Shown one piece after another: positions 47,711-60,000 of a stretch of 60,000 nt of DNA. This stretch comes from Polytrichum commune (Eukaryota; Streptophyta; Polytrichopsida; Polytrichales; Polytrichaceae). A program made the translations under genes and the position numbers. Every line of letters starts with the position of its first letter. Position 1 is the stretch's first letter. Under the pieces are notes generated by a model. The model was not told where the DNA came from. It saw only the letters and a program-made list of their open reading frames with translations, and did not search any database. The stretch spans positions 25,951,666-26,011,665 of the forward strand of contig OX485807.1 of the NCBI GenBank assembly GCA_950295325.1, written 5' to 3'.

Positions 47711-48787
47711 AAGGTAGACATTAAGTTGCCCCATACGAACTATGGGGCGTGTCAGATCCAAGCGGGGGCAGCCTCTAGTGAAATTTATGAACCCGACCGA
47801 AAACTGCTGCCCGCCCCGCCCGAATTCGAAAAAAATATTGCCCTTGCATTCTTGAAGGCCGCTTGACTACAAATCCCATATTGAGTGCACTTCACCTTCA
47901 AGGTCTAAAATCCAATATATATATGTGCACTTCCAACTAGTAAATAAGCAATTCATTGGGATTTCATTCCGAAAGTGAAACCATCAATGAAGCATGTAAT
48001 TAACTTGGAGGTCAAATAAAATTATAAATTCCTTACTAACATTGAGGTTATAATTTTTATGACTTACCATATGAAATTGTCTTTATCATTCTGAAATGAC
48101 ACTTAAATTTAGTGTGCTGATTTAAAATGTATATTTTAAATTATTTTAGTAATGTCGTCTACTTTCACAAGTATTCAATTCCAATAATTACATTTTATAA
48201 TTAATTAGTCTTACTTAATTTGATAAGCATACTTTCTGATTTATTTGGACTTAATTAGGATTAATCAAAATTAATTAGAATTAATTACATTAAATCATAC
48301 TTAATTGGTTTAAACGTGTATGAATACTTGTGAAAGTAGATGGAATTACTAAAATATTTTAAAATATACATTTTAAATCAGCACACTAAATTTAAGTGTC
48401 ATTTCATAATGATAAAGACAATTTCATATGGTAAGTCATAAAAATTATAACCTCAATGTTAGTAAGGAATTTATAATTTTATTTGACCTCCAAGTTAATT
48501 ACATGCTTCATTGATGGTTTCACTTTCGGAATGAAATCCCAATGAATTGCTTATTTACTAGTTGGAAGTGCACATATATATATTGGATTTTAGACCTTGA
48601 AGGTGAAGTGCACTCAATATGGGATTTGTAGTCAAGCGGCCTTCAAGAATGCAAGGGCAATATTTTTTTCGAATTCGGGCGGGGCGGGCAACAATTTTCG
48701 GTCGGGTTCATAAATTTCACTAGAGGCTGCCCCCGCTTGGATCTAACACGCCCCATAGTTCATATGGGGCAACTTATTGTCTACCTT
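47711..48787. repeat. long near-perfect inverted repeat, 467-bp arms, 143-bp loop
   Basis: The left arm 47711-48177 is the reverse complement of 48321-48787, with only scattered differences (e.g. CAGATCC against TAGATCC). The loop 48178-48320 is AT-rich with TTAATTA motifs. The outer part of each arm is GC-rich (GCCCGCCCCGCCC). Any transcript would form a ~460-bp hairpin, a possible source of small RNAs. It may be a fold-back MITE; no target duplication is evident. The frame at 47516-47866 enters the left arm and is not credited. Confidence 0.93.
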
Positions 48788-48799
48788 TCTATAAGTACG

Positions 48800-50770
48800 G
48801 TTGACTTTAAATGTCGAGAACCTATTCTAAATTCTTCAATATGTATTATTTAGCTAAATTAATCAACATTGTAGAAAATTACTAGTTGGCATGTAGTTTA
48901 TGATAAACCATGAAATCAATCTAAATTTGTGTAATCTAATCACAATATTTATAGTATTTAGTGTCACATGTGTAATAGTGTCACTCACACTATATTGAGA
49001 CGCATGTTAGGTTATACTCATGACCACCAACTCCATCATCAGTGTCACTTCATGACACTTGGCGTTCAAGTGCACTTACTAATATCTTAACATGAGTATG
49101 TTCAAGAATGTTACTATGAGGTGTATGCCTAGGTCACACACTGGTCTACAAGTCGACTAACGTGTACACAAGTGGCACTTGGTTGTGGTATGCTCAAGAA
49201 TATCTTCCTCGTGCATATTACAACGCAAAAGTATCATCTCAAGTATCCCAATATGCTACGCTAAATGTCATAATGTAAATACTAATTTATCACTTGAACA
49301 AGTATCAACATAACACTAGAGACTAAAGCAATGCTCGAAAATACTAGTTTAGGCAACATTTTCTACAATTGCTATTTATGTTAACAAATAGCATCATATT
49401 GATAATTACAAGACATGACGCTTTGAGACCTCTAGGCATTTAGTTTGGGCGCATCCCAAATATTTTACGTGACACTAAATACCATAAACGGTGTAGTGTC
49501 ATGATCAATTTGGTGGAGGTTCTCTTAGAGTGAATCTTCAAGTGAATTGGACAAAGAACCTTGCTACTTCAACTTCTTAGTTTGAAAAGATAGAACAATC
49601 TAGTTGTTTTAGGCATTTAACCAAAGAAAAATCACACATGACCTCGTGGCTTTAAATTATGGATTAAAGGTGTGCATCGAACGTTGTAATCAAATTCCCA
49701 ATTGTCATAACATTATTTAGCCATGTGGACCGGTTCCATGGTCTTGGAACATGTAAATTATATTATGTGGGTTCCTGAACAAAGGAAGAATATTTGTTTA
49801 TTGTTCATACATCCATGTTGACATTTAGAAATTTGGGTAGAGTTATACTTCCAACACTAATCACATGAATCATTGTTCATACCGGTATTATCCAATAAAA
49901 ATATTATTCATAGCCGCATAATTATTGAAAACACCGACACTATTCACAATGTCTTTACTATTCATACTGGCACTATTCATTATTGATAATGAGGTCAATT
50001 TCTTCTTATTTAATAAGTTTCTTCCCATGAAGGTAAGATAGTGGAGGCCCATGTTGGATGCTAAATATAGATTGTAACACAACTATGCAATTGAATAATG
50101 TCATGGTGTGTTCATTAAAGTTCCACTTTTGTCCATTATCTGCCATGATGTACATCCCATGACACTCCAAACTAGGAGATTGCCTTTACGTATGTTTGTT
50201 TTCACGATAAGTAACTTTTTGAAGTGCATTTTTTTCTTCTTCACATTATGACATTAGGTGTATTAGATGGATTGTAGGAGATGATAGTTTTTGTGTTACG
50301 TGTTGAAACTATTGAGCATGCAAATGAAAAGTGTCATGTGGTTACACTAATGGTCAAACATGTTGGCCATTAGTGGAACTTAGGATAAACCTCATGATAG
50401 GGTAAGTGACACTAGATACCATAAACAATGTTGCGTTCTTGTTTCCTAGACTCCATGTACATAGAATGGTATTGAACACCTACTTGAATCGGGAATAAAA
50501 AAATTTATGTTTATCATTCACAAAGACATGAAGTTCTACATTGAATATTGTATTCAGTGTCGCCAATTTTCATTGTCTTGCTCAATACTAAAAGCAAATC
50601 ACCCCGTGTAGTAGCACTAACACTAAATGTAAACCTAACATTATTTGTCATTCCTTGTAACAAGTATTTGGGCATCGTAGATGTAAAATGTTACAATTGT
50701 TTTCACTTACTAAGTGATTTTTCATCCAAATTTCAATCATTCATGGTAACATGAAGTTGGTTAAGTGTTA
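48800..50770. other. intergenic with dispersed repeats
   Basis: 49040-49520 matches 14760-15210 in the same orientation, and 50530-50760 matches 16730-16960 in inverse. No gene is seen. Confidence 0.55.
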
Positions 50771-50774
50771 TGCA

Positions 50775-51911
50775 TATACCGTACGTTAAGGGCAGCTTCG
50801 GCGCTCTCTTGCCGAATAATTATTAAAAGTAAAAAAATAGTGTTCGACACCTATAAATAGTATATTCATATTTTCGGCAATTTTCTCTTTTAATTTTTAA
50901 GATTCAGCTTAAATTCATTTTTAATTTTTAATTTAAGCTTATATCTTGTACATCTCTCTTGCATTGAATGACAAGTAAGATGTGAGTGAAAAGTAGAGAA
51001 TGCTCTGTGCTTTATGCAAGTAGAGTGGAGTTGTGTTCAACAATGCATATGGGATATGTAACCTTTGAGGTGAAGCACCGAGTTAGACTTCATTTTTATA
51101 ACTCGCATAACATTTGCATAGAGTCTTCAAATGACATAAAATTTGTTGGAGGTGAAAGATTACTTGATTTGTAAACTTTTCTTACACCAACAAAATTCCA
51201 AAAAATTTGATCTTCTATGCACAAATGAGTTCCGAAAAACTGTTATGAACGCATTTTAATTTTTTGATCTTTACACGGCTGCAATGTTTTGTCCATATCT
51301 TTTGCATAAAGACTTATTTTGACACAAAACTTATTGGAGGTGGGAGAAGGATTGATTTCTCAACTTTTGTTAGTTGGACAAAATTCCAAAAAAGTTGATC
51401 TTCTATGCACAAATGAGCTCCGAAAATTTGTTATGAACGCATTTTAATTTTTTGATCTTTACACGGCTGCAATGTTTTGTCCATATCTTTTGCATAAAGA
51501 CTTATTTTGACACAAAACTTATTGGAGGTGGAAGAAGGATTGATTTCTCAATTTTTGTTAGTTGGACAAAATTCTATTAAACTTCATCTTCTATGCTCAA
51601 TTGGACTCCAAAAATTTGTGTACAACACATTTGAAAAGCCTCACCTAGAGTCTTGCTACTTCTTAACCCATATTCTTTGTGGACTAATGTAAGTGAGCTT
51701 GATTACAAAACGAGCACCTTCTCTCTTTCAAAATTCACATATGCTTCCACTGTAAGTAAAACTCTAGTGAGAAGTAAACATTTCTTACTTTTAGGCAATT
51801 TTGAAAAATAATTAATTTTATATTCGGCAAAAAATGCCAATAATATTCCAACATTTTGGCGTCTATTTTTAGAATTATTTTGTGCTGAAGCTGCCCTTAA
51901 CATACGGTATA
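50775..51911. mobile_element. TIR element (ends TATACCGTA-GTTAAGGGCAGCTTC)
   Basis: A 1137-bp element whose ~28-bp ends are inverted copies: TATACCGTACGTTAAGGGCAG on the left, TATACCGTATGTTAAGGGCAG from the right. AT-rich TTCGGCA/TTTGCCGAA segments follow on both sides. The interior has a ~188-bp direct repeat (about 51190-51600, at least two copies; TGTTATGAACGCATTTTAAT at 51241 and 51429). No protein is recognised. The TA at the ends hints at a TA target, unproven. Confidence 0.75.
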
Positions 51912-52331
51912 TAGGTCAACCAACATGTTTACCATCATACTTTTATCTTGGATGTAAACATCAAATATCAAATGTGAGGAATATTCCACAAAATATTGTT
52001 AGTCTCACAAAACATTGTTATGAATCTAAATAATGTTATGGAGTGCAAGATGGGTTTATTGTATTGGGGTTCTACACCAACTCTAAAAATGAACTATGAA
52101 ATTATTCTTTTGTGTTTTTTTCCCTTGGACTAAGCCCAAGTGAAAACTCCTTGGGTCCAAAAGTTTCCTTTCCACCAATAGGATTGCTCAAATTCAAAGT
52201 TCCCTTTTAGAGTTGGTTTAAAACCCTAGTATAAAGCCATCCTAAATGCACACATTTTATTTCTACCATGAGCAACAACCGGTGGGATAATATGAAAACA
52301 ACCATTCAAGATGCTCAATTTGCCAACACTA

Positions 52332-52694
52332 CCGTAGCTCTCTAGCACCTTGGGCAAAAATATAATTAAATGCAAAGATGCCTAAATTTATCAAAAATTC
52401 ATTACATTGAGTGTCCCCCCCCCCCCCAAAAAAAAAAGAAACAATATTCAAAGAGCGCCTAAAATCACAATAATATCGGTTAAGGGAAGCGTGTAGCTTA
52501 ATCATAGCCGCCGTGGTTGAAATTATGAAAATCATTCATGAATCACAAAAATGACTCGGATGAATGTCTAACTTATTTTAAATTTACTTTCTTAATTTAC
52601 CCAATTTTATAAAAAAAATTGGGTTGCCTAACTTACTTCCATACTTTAATTAATTATTGCTCATAAAGGTGCCCAAGCTGCTAGAGAGCTACAG
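52332..52694. mobile_element. Stowaway-like MITE, copy 2
   Basis: A 363-bp element with ends CCGTAGCTCTCTAGCACCTTG and, in reverse complement, CTGTAGCTCTCTAGCAGCTTG, flanked by TA (52330-52331 and 52695-52696). Same family and orientation as 11730-12109. The ends match each other better than in copy 1. A C14-A10 run lies inside. Confidence 0.78.
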
Positions 52695-52696
52695 TA

Positions 52697-54657
52697 GTTA
52701 ATATTATGAAGTAGACTTAAAGTTCAGCCTTGACAAGATGGATCTAATCTCATATATCAGTCCTCTAGAATGATGGACTATTTTCATGTCGTTTGAAATT
52801 TAGATCAAACATTTGGCCATTTCAACGTACACTATGCATTTAAGAGTTTGTGTCGCCGACAACTATCCATAGCCGACTCACCGGCCCACATAAATGATCT
52901 TGGAATCACATGTTTTGGACCCACCCTAAGTGCACATGACCTAGCATAGAGCGAAAAATAAGTGGCGGATTGCCACGGACACATGGCGGCAATTGAATGG
53001 GTGATGTAGAAATATGCGAGTCAGTGCCAGCTGTACCATGTGCACAGGTGGCACTCCCGTAAGCATATGCAATAAAAACATACTAGAATCTTCCCAACAC
53101 CTTGGCCCACATTAGCTGTAAAAGGTATTCGGCAAATAAAAGCCGTTTGCTTACACCAACCGCATTCTTAAGGTAGACATGCCCTAAATCAAAAGTGCAT
53201 TATTTGAAGACCTACGTTGGGTGTTACGTGGTTACAAGTGGATCTAAGAACTAACACCAAAAAGGAAAAAAGAAAAAAAACATGTGTCTAAAAGATATCA
53301 TATCACATGCTCAAAATATGCTAACCATTTAAGAGTCAGTTGGCAATTGGACATGGGGTGGTGGGGGGGGGGGGGTCATGACCACTTTAATGAGCATGCA
53401 AACAATTTCACCTTGAACATGAACAAGATATTCATGTGAGTCTCGGAAATCATGTAACAAATGGCTCAACCATAGCAAGGTATTACATTTTAGTAAATCA
53501 TGCAAGTAAGGCACCAAGAAGACATGTGTTACAAATGGTTATGTGCATAAAATACATTAACTATTCCATGCCAGAGAGAGAGCTGACTTTTCAATGCTTT
53601 TTGCAAAGCTTGAACTTCCTCTTTTCAGAGGCCCAATCCTTCAATGTCTTCTTCATTGCAATGCAAGGGTGGGTGGGTGGGAACTTTTTCATAACCCTCA
53701 TTACCTCAAGTCTAACCTTCTCATCATATCGTTTTAAGGCTAAGTATGCTCAATGCTCATTGCAAATGTTCATGTCTAATTGTATGTAAACAATACAAAC
53801 ATGTAACAATACGATATACTATACTTTCATAAGTATTTGTATCATACTTAGGGTTTCAGTGCTCATACATGGTTCCTAAGTATCCAAAAACAAATTGTGG
53901 TTGACCCCATCATACCTTTGTAGATCTAATTACCAATCCTCATGCATTGTTCCAACAAGGATGTACCCTATCTAATATATATATGGAAAACATACCAGGA
54001 GATATGCCTAGTAGTATCAACCATAAGAAATGCATAAAATGTCATATTCACAATACTTCGTAGTATTGAGAGTGTGAAGGGCCTGCCTCACCTGTGCCCA
54101 TGCAACCAACCAACAAATAATTGAGGATTAGTTACGTACACGAGGTAAATAACAGCAGGACCCAGTTGTTATCCATGTCACACACATTAAACTTACATTA
54201 CATGCATAGTAGTATTTCTAATAGTAACACTCATTACAAAATGTCAAATGGGTGTTCAAACCTGTTCTTTAGCCATGATTGTATCACCACAAGTAGAATG
54301 CTCTCCTTGGTGAATAGCCTTAGTATCCTCTACTTCACCTAGCACACGTATCTAGTATCCCAGTAAGTGTGCTCTAAGTTACCTCACCAAGCCCTTGTGC
54401 GAATGGTAAAAAAGAGGCTCTTTTAGGGTTTACGGGTTTATATTGGAGATCTTACCCAAGGTAAGTTCTATACAACCCTAATTTTACCACGTGTTAGGGA
54501 TGTGTTCTACATCCTTAACCCTAGTCTCCTTGTACCATTCATCTATGCTTATGAAAACTTAGTCCATATAGTAACTATATTTTTCATCCATGTGTACATG
54601 ATAGGTATAAAGTAAAGGAATACAAGTTTAGACTGAACATATGGCTTTAAACAAGAG

Positions 54658-54690
<33 letters not shown>

Positions 54691-55300
54691 TCTCATTCAT
54701 TGCACATAAAGCCTTAAAAGGGCCTTGAAATAGTATGCAACCCCGAGAGGTTATTATTTGTTGTTTATTTGACACCGGAATTAGCTTTAGGGATTCTGAA
54801 TCAATCTAGTCCAAGTCATTTAAGATCAATTGGCCACAACCCTATAAGGGGTTAAGTTTTATTTATGTTGGATAAATGAGAGGTATGCTTGTACACGATA
54901 ACTCCCTATCTCCAGTTGGGAGTCACGAGGGTCTACCTGATTTTTTGAAGATCATGGAAATCCACACTTTTACTTATTATATTTTTGCATCTCTACTCCA
55001 ATTTAGAGAGTTCAAATTACAAACTTTGTGATTCCCAATTGCAAAATGGATGAGACGAATCTTGAGCCAATCCAACATAAACTAATGTCTTTGGAGCTAC
55101 AAGTGCCCACAATATGGCCACGTACCTTAAATGGAATACAAAATCAAATGAAACATGTAACCAATCAAATAACACATTGGTGCATTGATTCCCCTCGGGC
55201 TTGGTGTGAGATGGTATGTTTCTCGGGAGTAGTCCCCACCACTTTCAAGATTACGATACATGTCAACCGATAGTTATGATAGTACAAAATTGGATATAAT
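52697..55300. other. intergenic; simple repeats and a dispersed repeat
   Basis: No supported gene. It contains a G run at about 53359-53373, a (GA)n tract at about 54661-54688 and, at 54710-54920, a copy of the dispersed repeat also seen at 16300-16495. Confidence 0.55.
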
Positions 55301-55320
55301 TTTATCACATGATTCCACAT

Positions 55321-55353
55321 GAGGGGGGGGGGGGGAGGGGGGAGGAGGGAGGG
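55321..55353 (+). repeat. G-rich tract with quadruplex potential
   Basis: A run of thirteen G followed by AGGGGGGAGGAGGGAGGG. It meets the simple pattern of four G-runs separated by short loops. Confidence 0.8.
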
Positions 55354-55359
55354 AACATT

Positions 55360-58300
55360 GCATTGTGCTATAGTTCATTGCACAAACTTGAGGCAAGTAG
55401 GAAATATAATATATTGCATCACGACCAGGTCCGAAATGACCCTAAACTATCGGATCACAGTGGAGAGGTGCCCAAATCCGATCAGAGGGGTTAGCAATTT
55501 GATTTATGGCTATGAAATCTTCTTTCTACTTGACAAAAAAACCAAAAGCCCACTCACTGCAAGGTAGGTAGTAAACCCCACCCTGCACCTTACACCAAGT
55601 GCATCCTTGAGCAGGGTAAGGCCAATGGGCTCAAATTCATATCGGATTGTCTGAATTATTATTATTATTACATCATCACCTCTTAGATTTTATCCACGAG
55701 GTTGTGAGTCTCTAGTGCTACAATATCACAAATTTTACAAAGATTATATGTATTATGTAAGTTTGTGAAATTATGAATATACCAATTTATTTATAAAGTA
55801 ATCATTGTATAATGTATCAATGACTATTAACTACTACTTCTTCTAAGGATCCTAGTAGCGTAATATGGCATGTGCTATTATATGAACATTAAATAATACA
55901 TTTAAAGAAATGTAGTAATTTTTCAATGTCATAACAACATTTTATCAATTTGACATGAAAAATTGCTTCCGGAAGTTTGTGATGAGTGCCAATACACTCC
56001 TACCTTTGACAGTCCATGAACTCCAATCTTTAATTTCAGATGGTGTCTCATGATCTTCAAGAATTAACTTGCATGAGAAGACCTCGAAGCTTGGACTTGA
56101 GAATGAAAGCTCAAAACATGCCCACTTCAAAGCATTAGGAAAGAGATTTTCTTTCTCGGGCGAAATCAAGGATTGAGAAGAAAATGTTAATCTAGATGTT
56201 TGTAAACCACAAGAGGTTTGAAATTTGTGAAACTTTCTTCAACCATTCAAGTGGCACAATCTAGGCAAACATTCATAGTGGCGAATGATAGAGAGAAATG
56301 CCAACAAGTGCACAAGATTCATAATGAATGCACATAAGTATTCTACCAAAATTAAGGTCTAATGGATAAATGTGAGATTTCTATTGCCTTCTCCAAATGA
56401 CCTCCTCATACATAGATGTTCATGAATCCATTCACAATTTAACACGTGTATGTACACTGTTTGCATGTCCTATTATTGTGGGTCGAAAGCTAACGTTGGT
56501 AGAAAATACCGTGGCTTGTTGTATTTAATGTGTGGGTTGAAAATTTAAGTGGCTCATAAAGTCACATACTATTTAAATGAGAATAAAATATATAAAAACA
56601 CAACATTGGTATTTTGATATAATATTTATAGTATACTAAGAAACCCACAGTAATTATTGTTTGTGTAAATAAAACATTGATTCCACACTCCCAGTTCTGA
56701 ACATATAATATTGTGGGTTCAAAAATGTTGTGTTACAATGACCAAAATTATTGTGCTATGTCAAATTTCTAGTGGGGCACAATAAAAGGTGTAGTTCCTA
56801 AGTTAAATTAAATCGGTTGATGGTGCGATTGCAAAGCATCAAGTAATATGGCATCCACAATTAACTAGGCTTTGAAATGGCCATACTTAGTGTACGTGGC
56901 AAGAAAAAAAAAGCTATTTTTAATTCTTGTTCCGAAGGTTGCTACACAGTCAATTTTAAAGTCTAGTGAATTTACCAAATCTTATGACTAGTATACTAAT
57001 TCAAGGCACCCATGTTTTTAGATCAATGTGGACCACATTGATCAACAAATGTTTGAAAGAAGAAGTGGTGTGTGCTAATTTGTACAACATGGGACACTTT
57101 GATATTCAAAATAGGGTGTATTGTTAAGTAGTCTATGTCATGGATCTTGTATGTGTATCATGTGATAGAGAAGTGGCATTATTATTATTGTAGAATTGAG
57201 ATTAGCATCGTCATCTTTAATGTGCAACACATCACACCACTTGGCATGAGATACTTGTGTTCAAAACATAAATACAATCTTAAAATTCAATAATGTACAT
57301 ATCTTGTTCAGATTTTATTTGGCCTCACAATTGTCACTGGAGTGCACATCATGCCATTTGTCATAGCCACGTCTTCATCAATATACGAGTCATGCCGAAC
57401 CAAGTGAAACATCATGCCAAGTCTCGTAGTATGTTGATATGGCACTATTATACATGCTCCACACTATGAATCTAAGACAATTGCCAATCGATGTGGTCCA
57501 ATCTAGTTGTTTTCCCCACTATCTAAACTACTTGGTGTAGTATCAATTCCATGATTCAATGGTGCACTAAAAAATTATAATATAGTAAATATATCCATAT
57601 TTGACTCTCTCTTTTTTCCACTACATGTGAAGGCCATATATTACCCACAATACAATGAAAATTGGTACTGCACATGGTAAAGGAATTGCATACATTTTAG
57701 GTTGAAGGTAAAGGTTGTCTAACAATGTGAGTTTTGACTACACCAAAACTACTCTATGTGTGTGTGTATATGTATATAAATTCACTCCGGTGGCAACATT
57801 AAAGTCAAAGAGTCCAAAGTCAATTAAATGTATTATCATGTTCCTCACACTAATTTTGCATGTTGAAACTCCTTGACTTGCACTAGTTGCATACACCAAG
57901 TTGCTAAGAAAACAATCAAGATAACATGGTCAATATATAGTTAGTATAGAATCTTGACGTTCCACAAGCAAGGTATGTGGGCATTATGTTGACACTTTTT
58001 AATCAAACACCTATACTTGATAATTTCACGGTAATGCTCGTAATAATAAACAATCTCTTAAATGTAACATATGAAATAGTGATGTATATCACAACTAACA
58101 TTAAGCGATTGTTTTTCATATTTTTTTAAGAAAAATAAATTCAAATCATTATAATTTGTACATCCAAATTTTGGCTATAAAACTTGAAATCACAACATCC
58201 ATGATGGACAATTGTTGGACCAAATGATAAAATTCCCAATCCAATGAACCTCCAAAATTGTTTATGGGTTGGAAAATAACACTACTTAGCGACATGAGCC

Positions 58301-59700
58301 CTCAAAATAAAACATTGAGATGTTGGGAGCTTAGTCTAAATATGAGTCTCGGTGTGCAGCTTGTTGAGCATCCGATCATTATATTCTAAAGACCCACAAA
58401 ACAAAAAAAATTGAACACTGAGCAGTCTGATGAATGCCCACAATAGGACCACGTAAGCTACCTTATGTGGCAACAACCCGACTCTTTCTACAAAGGTGAA
58501 ATGTCTCCAAGGTACTTCTTGACACATACAACAATATGTGTCAATACGAGTGCCAACATGCTACAAACATGCACCTTTCCTTGAGAAACATTTGTTGGCA
58601 AAGTATGTGTCAATGCGGAGTCCTTTGTGGATATACTTCCATGAGATCTTTGTGTAATCACAACTTACAATACGCTTTCATTCTTTCACGCTTCCCTACT
58701 TGCAATTTATGAGAGAAAGTGAATACTTTGTTCCACTTCACACGATTTAGTCGCATCATTTCTTGGTAAGTGGGGGAAAACATAGTAAACCGTCTAAAGA
58801 CTACTATGGACTAGCAATTATTTCTTAGCCCCTAAAAACGTAACCTTTTTCACATCCAAAAAACACTTTCCTTCTTTTCTATGAAGTGAACGTTGTGAAG
58901 ATTATTATTTTTCTTTAATTTTTAAAGGAAGTCTGTCAAGCACACATATTGAAATTAATTTAGGGTTGTTGAACCTTTCATATAATCACTTAGATGTTGT
59001 GCAAACATTGAATCAAGGGCAAAATTGAATGATGTTTCAATAGCTACACTAAGTGTTGTATTTAGTGTCACTTACTATTTGGAATTATGCAATGCTATAA
59101 CTATTTATAGTATATCACTTTTTTGCCAACAAAGGTCAAAATGGTTGTTTGGACATCATAGAACATTAATATTTTTACTAGGTAAGAAGATTACATTTAT
59201 AGTAAACAAGACACATCATTGTGTGACTCCAAATAATAAGTGACATTAAATAAAATAGTAGTGTAGTTGTTATGTGTGCACAAGTTAAATGTGCACATGT
59301 ACACGTACAATTTGACAAGGTTTTCTTGTCAAGTGTGATTATGTAGAAGCTACCAAAGAAACTCATAGTTTGTTCATATATATATATATATATATATATA
59401 TTCACAATTATGATTGCGGTATTCATAACGGATCTCACATAGTAATGAGTTCATAATGTGCACTTCAGTAAACATTTTGAATATTTGAAATCCTTCAAAT
59501 AAATAATGTGAGATTAAAAAAATAAAACTCCATTCAGTAAGTTTATTTGCATAAATGTCTTTCATAAATACACATCTACATCTTTTGTTCCTCAACTTGG
59601 TTGTTCAAGTGTTGGAGCCATTTTTTAGATAAATAAATAAAATTAGACCATGTTTCCTTTGCATCCAATTGAATTTTTCTTCAAATATAGACTTGATATT
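55360..59700. other. AT-rich intergenic DNA, no gene seen
   Basis: Only short frames without recognisable domains or splice-site support. A minus-strand frame of 74 codons at 55945-56169 could be an exon remnant but matches nothing I recognise. A (TA)n run lies at about 59375-59401. Confidence 0.5.
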
Positions 59701-59707
59701 TTGATCA

Positions 59708-59962
59708 TCAATGTGACAATGAGTGTATTTGGCCCTGGGCTAGATCACATCTCCATTCGGCTAGGCCCCACCCCTCCCATGCCTCCTTCATTGTCCCGTC
59801 ACCCTGTTTACACCTGCGTGCAAACTCTTCTTCGTTGGGAACCAATGTGACAATACTCGGCCACTTAAGCCACAGAGCTTCTTTGGCATGTGAAGGAACT
59901 CCATCAATTAAAATGGGGATAATGAAAGTGTTGTCAACTTGAATAATTGTAATTTTGACCAA
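59708..59962 (-). CDS. unidentified 84-codon frame, probably part of a repeat
   Basis: Composition (EEEFARRCKQGDGTMKEAWE, Trp-rich) looks coding rather than random, but I do not recognise a family. It lies between inverted copies of GTTGGGAACCAATGTGACAA (59836-59860 and 59961-59985), one of them inside the frame, so the frame may belong to a transposon continuing past the window edge. Confidence 0.3.
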   Translation of the reverse strand: MVKITIIQVDNTFIIPILIDGVPSHAKEALWLKWPSIVTLVPNEEEFARRCKQGDGTMKEAWEGWGLAEWRCDLAQGQIHSLSH

Positions 59963-59985
59963 GTATTGTCACATTGGTTCCCAAC
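59836..59985. repeat. inverted repeat at the window edge
   Basis: CGTTGGGAACCAATGTGACAA plus TACT (59835-59859) and its inverse (59961-59986) are separated by about 100 bp. The flanking CTTCTT/AGGAGG bases extend the pairing imperfectly. It could be a small fold-back element or one end of something larger. Confidence 0.7.
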
Positions 59986-60000
59986 GAGGAGGAATTCCCA

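Noticed and set aside
47516-47866. 116-codon frame entering the long inverted repeat
   Set aside because: The frame runs into the hairpin arm, has no recognisable domain and no matching frame in the other arm.
1-60000. tRNA, rRNA or organellar inserts
   Set aside because: No tRNA-like cloverleaf, rRNA motif or organellar gene was recognised by eye. A dedicated covariance-model scan could still find a small one.

Overview
The window is nuclear DNA of a land plant. It has spliced genes with GT/AG introns, a La-related protein 6 gene with plant-type PAM2 and SUZ-C motifs, and a piece of an ethylene-receptor histidine kinase. It also has AT-rich intergenic DNA crowded with plant-type DNA transposons. 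The species cannot be fixed from the sequence; the wide spacing and transposon content suggest a large genome, possibly a seed-free plant (inference). Only one intact host gene was recognised; nearly everything else is mobile DNA in various stages of decay.

Layout. 1-430: no gene seen. 430-7600: a LARP6-type gene (10 exons, CDS 768-7096, 540 aa) with a GC-rich leader, an upstream ORF, and a 2.3 kb first intron holding degenerate ~270-bp tandem repeats and a duplicated copy of the start of exon 2. 7600-19400: intergenic, with dispersed repeats, a Stowaway-like MITE and a ~590-bp TIR element.

19416-37973 is the most interesting region. Two inverted ~60-70 bp ends (about 42 of 54 core positions identical) bracket ~18.5 kb. 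Just inside the left end is a decayed MULE-type transposase with a C-terminal SWIM finger, on the minus strand. Just inside the right end finishes a decayed multi-exon gene on the plus strand whose C-terminal part resembles an N4/N6 (beta-class) DNA methyltransferase. The two 5' ends face each other across a centre carrying a fold-back element and a minisatellite. I read this as one giant two-gene transposon. Nested in the methyltransferase-like gene is a complete hAT element (29469-33663) with perfect 14-bp TIRs and an 8-bp target duplication. This hAT carries, besides its own transposase, three in-frame exons with introns of an ethylene receptor (H, N and G1 boxes): a transposon that captured a hormone-receptor fragment.

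38000-60000: a second, inverted copy of the ~590-bp TIR element; a pogo-like element whose related empty site exists elsewhere in the window; a PIF/Harbinger element with both its MYB-like and DDE genes; a third, longer GGGCCACTTCACACA element; a near-perfect 1.08 kb inverted repeat; a 1.14 kb TIR element with internal 188-bp repeats; a second Stowaway-like copy; then gene-poor AT-rich DNA to the end.
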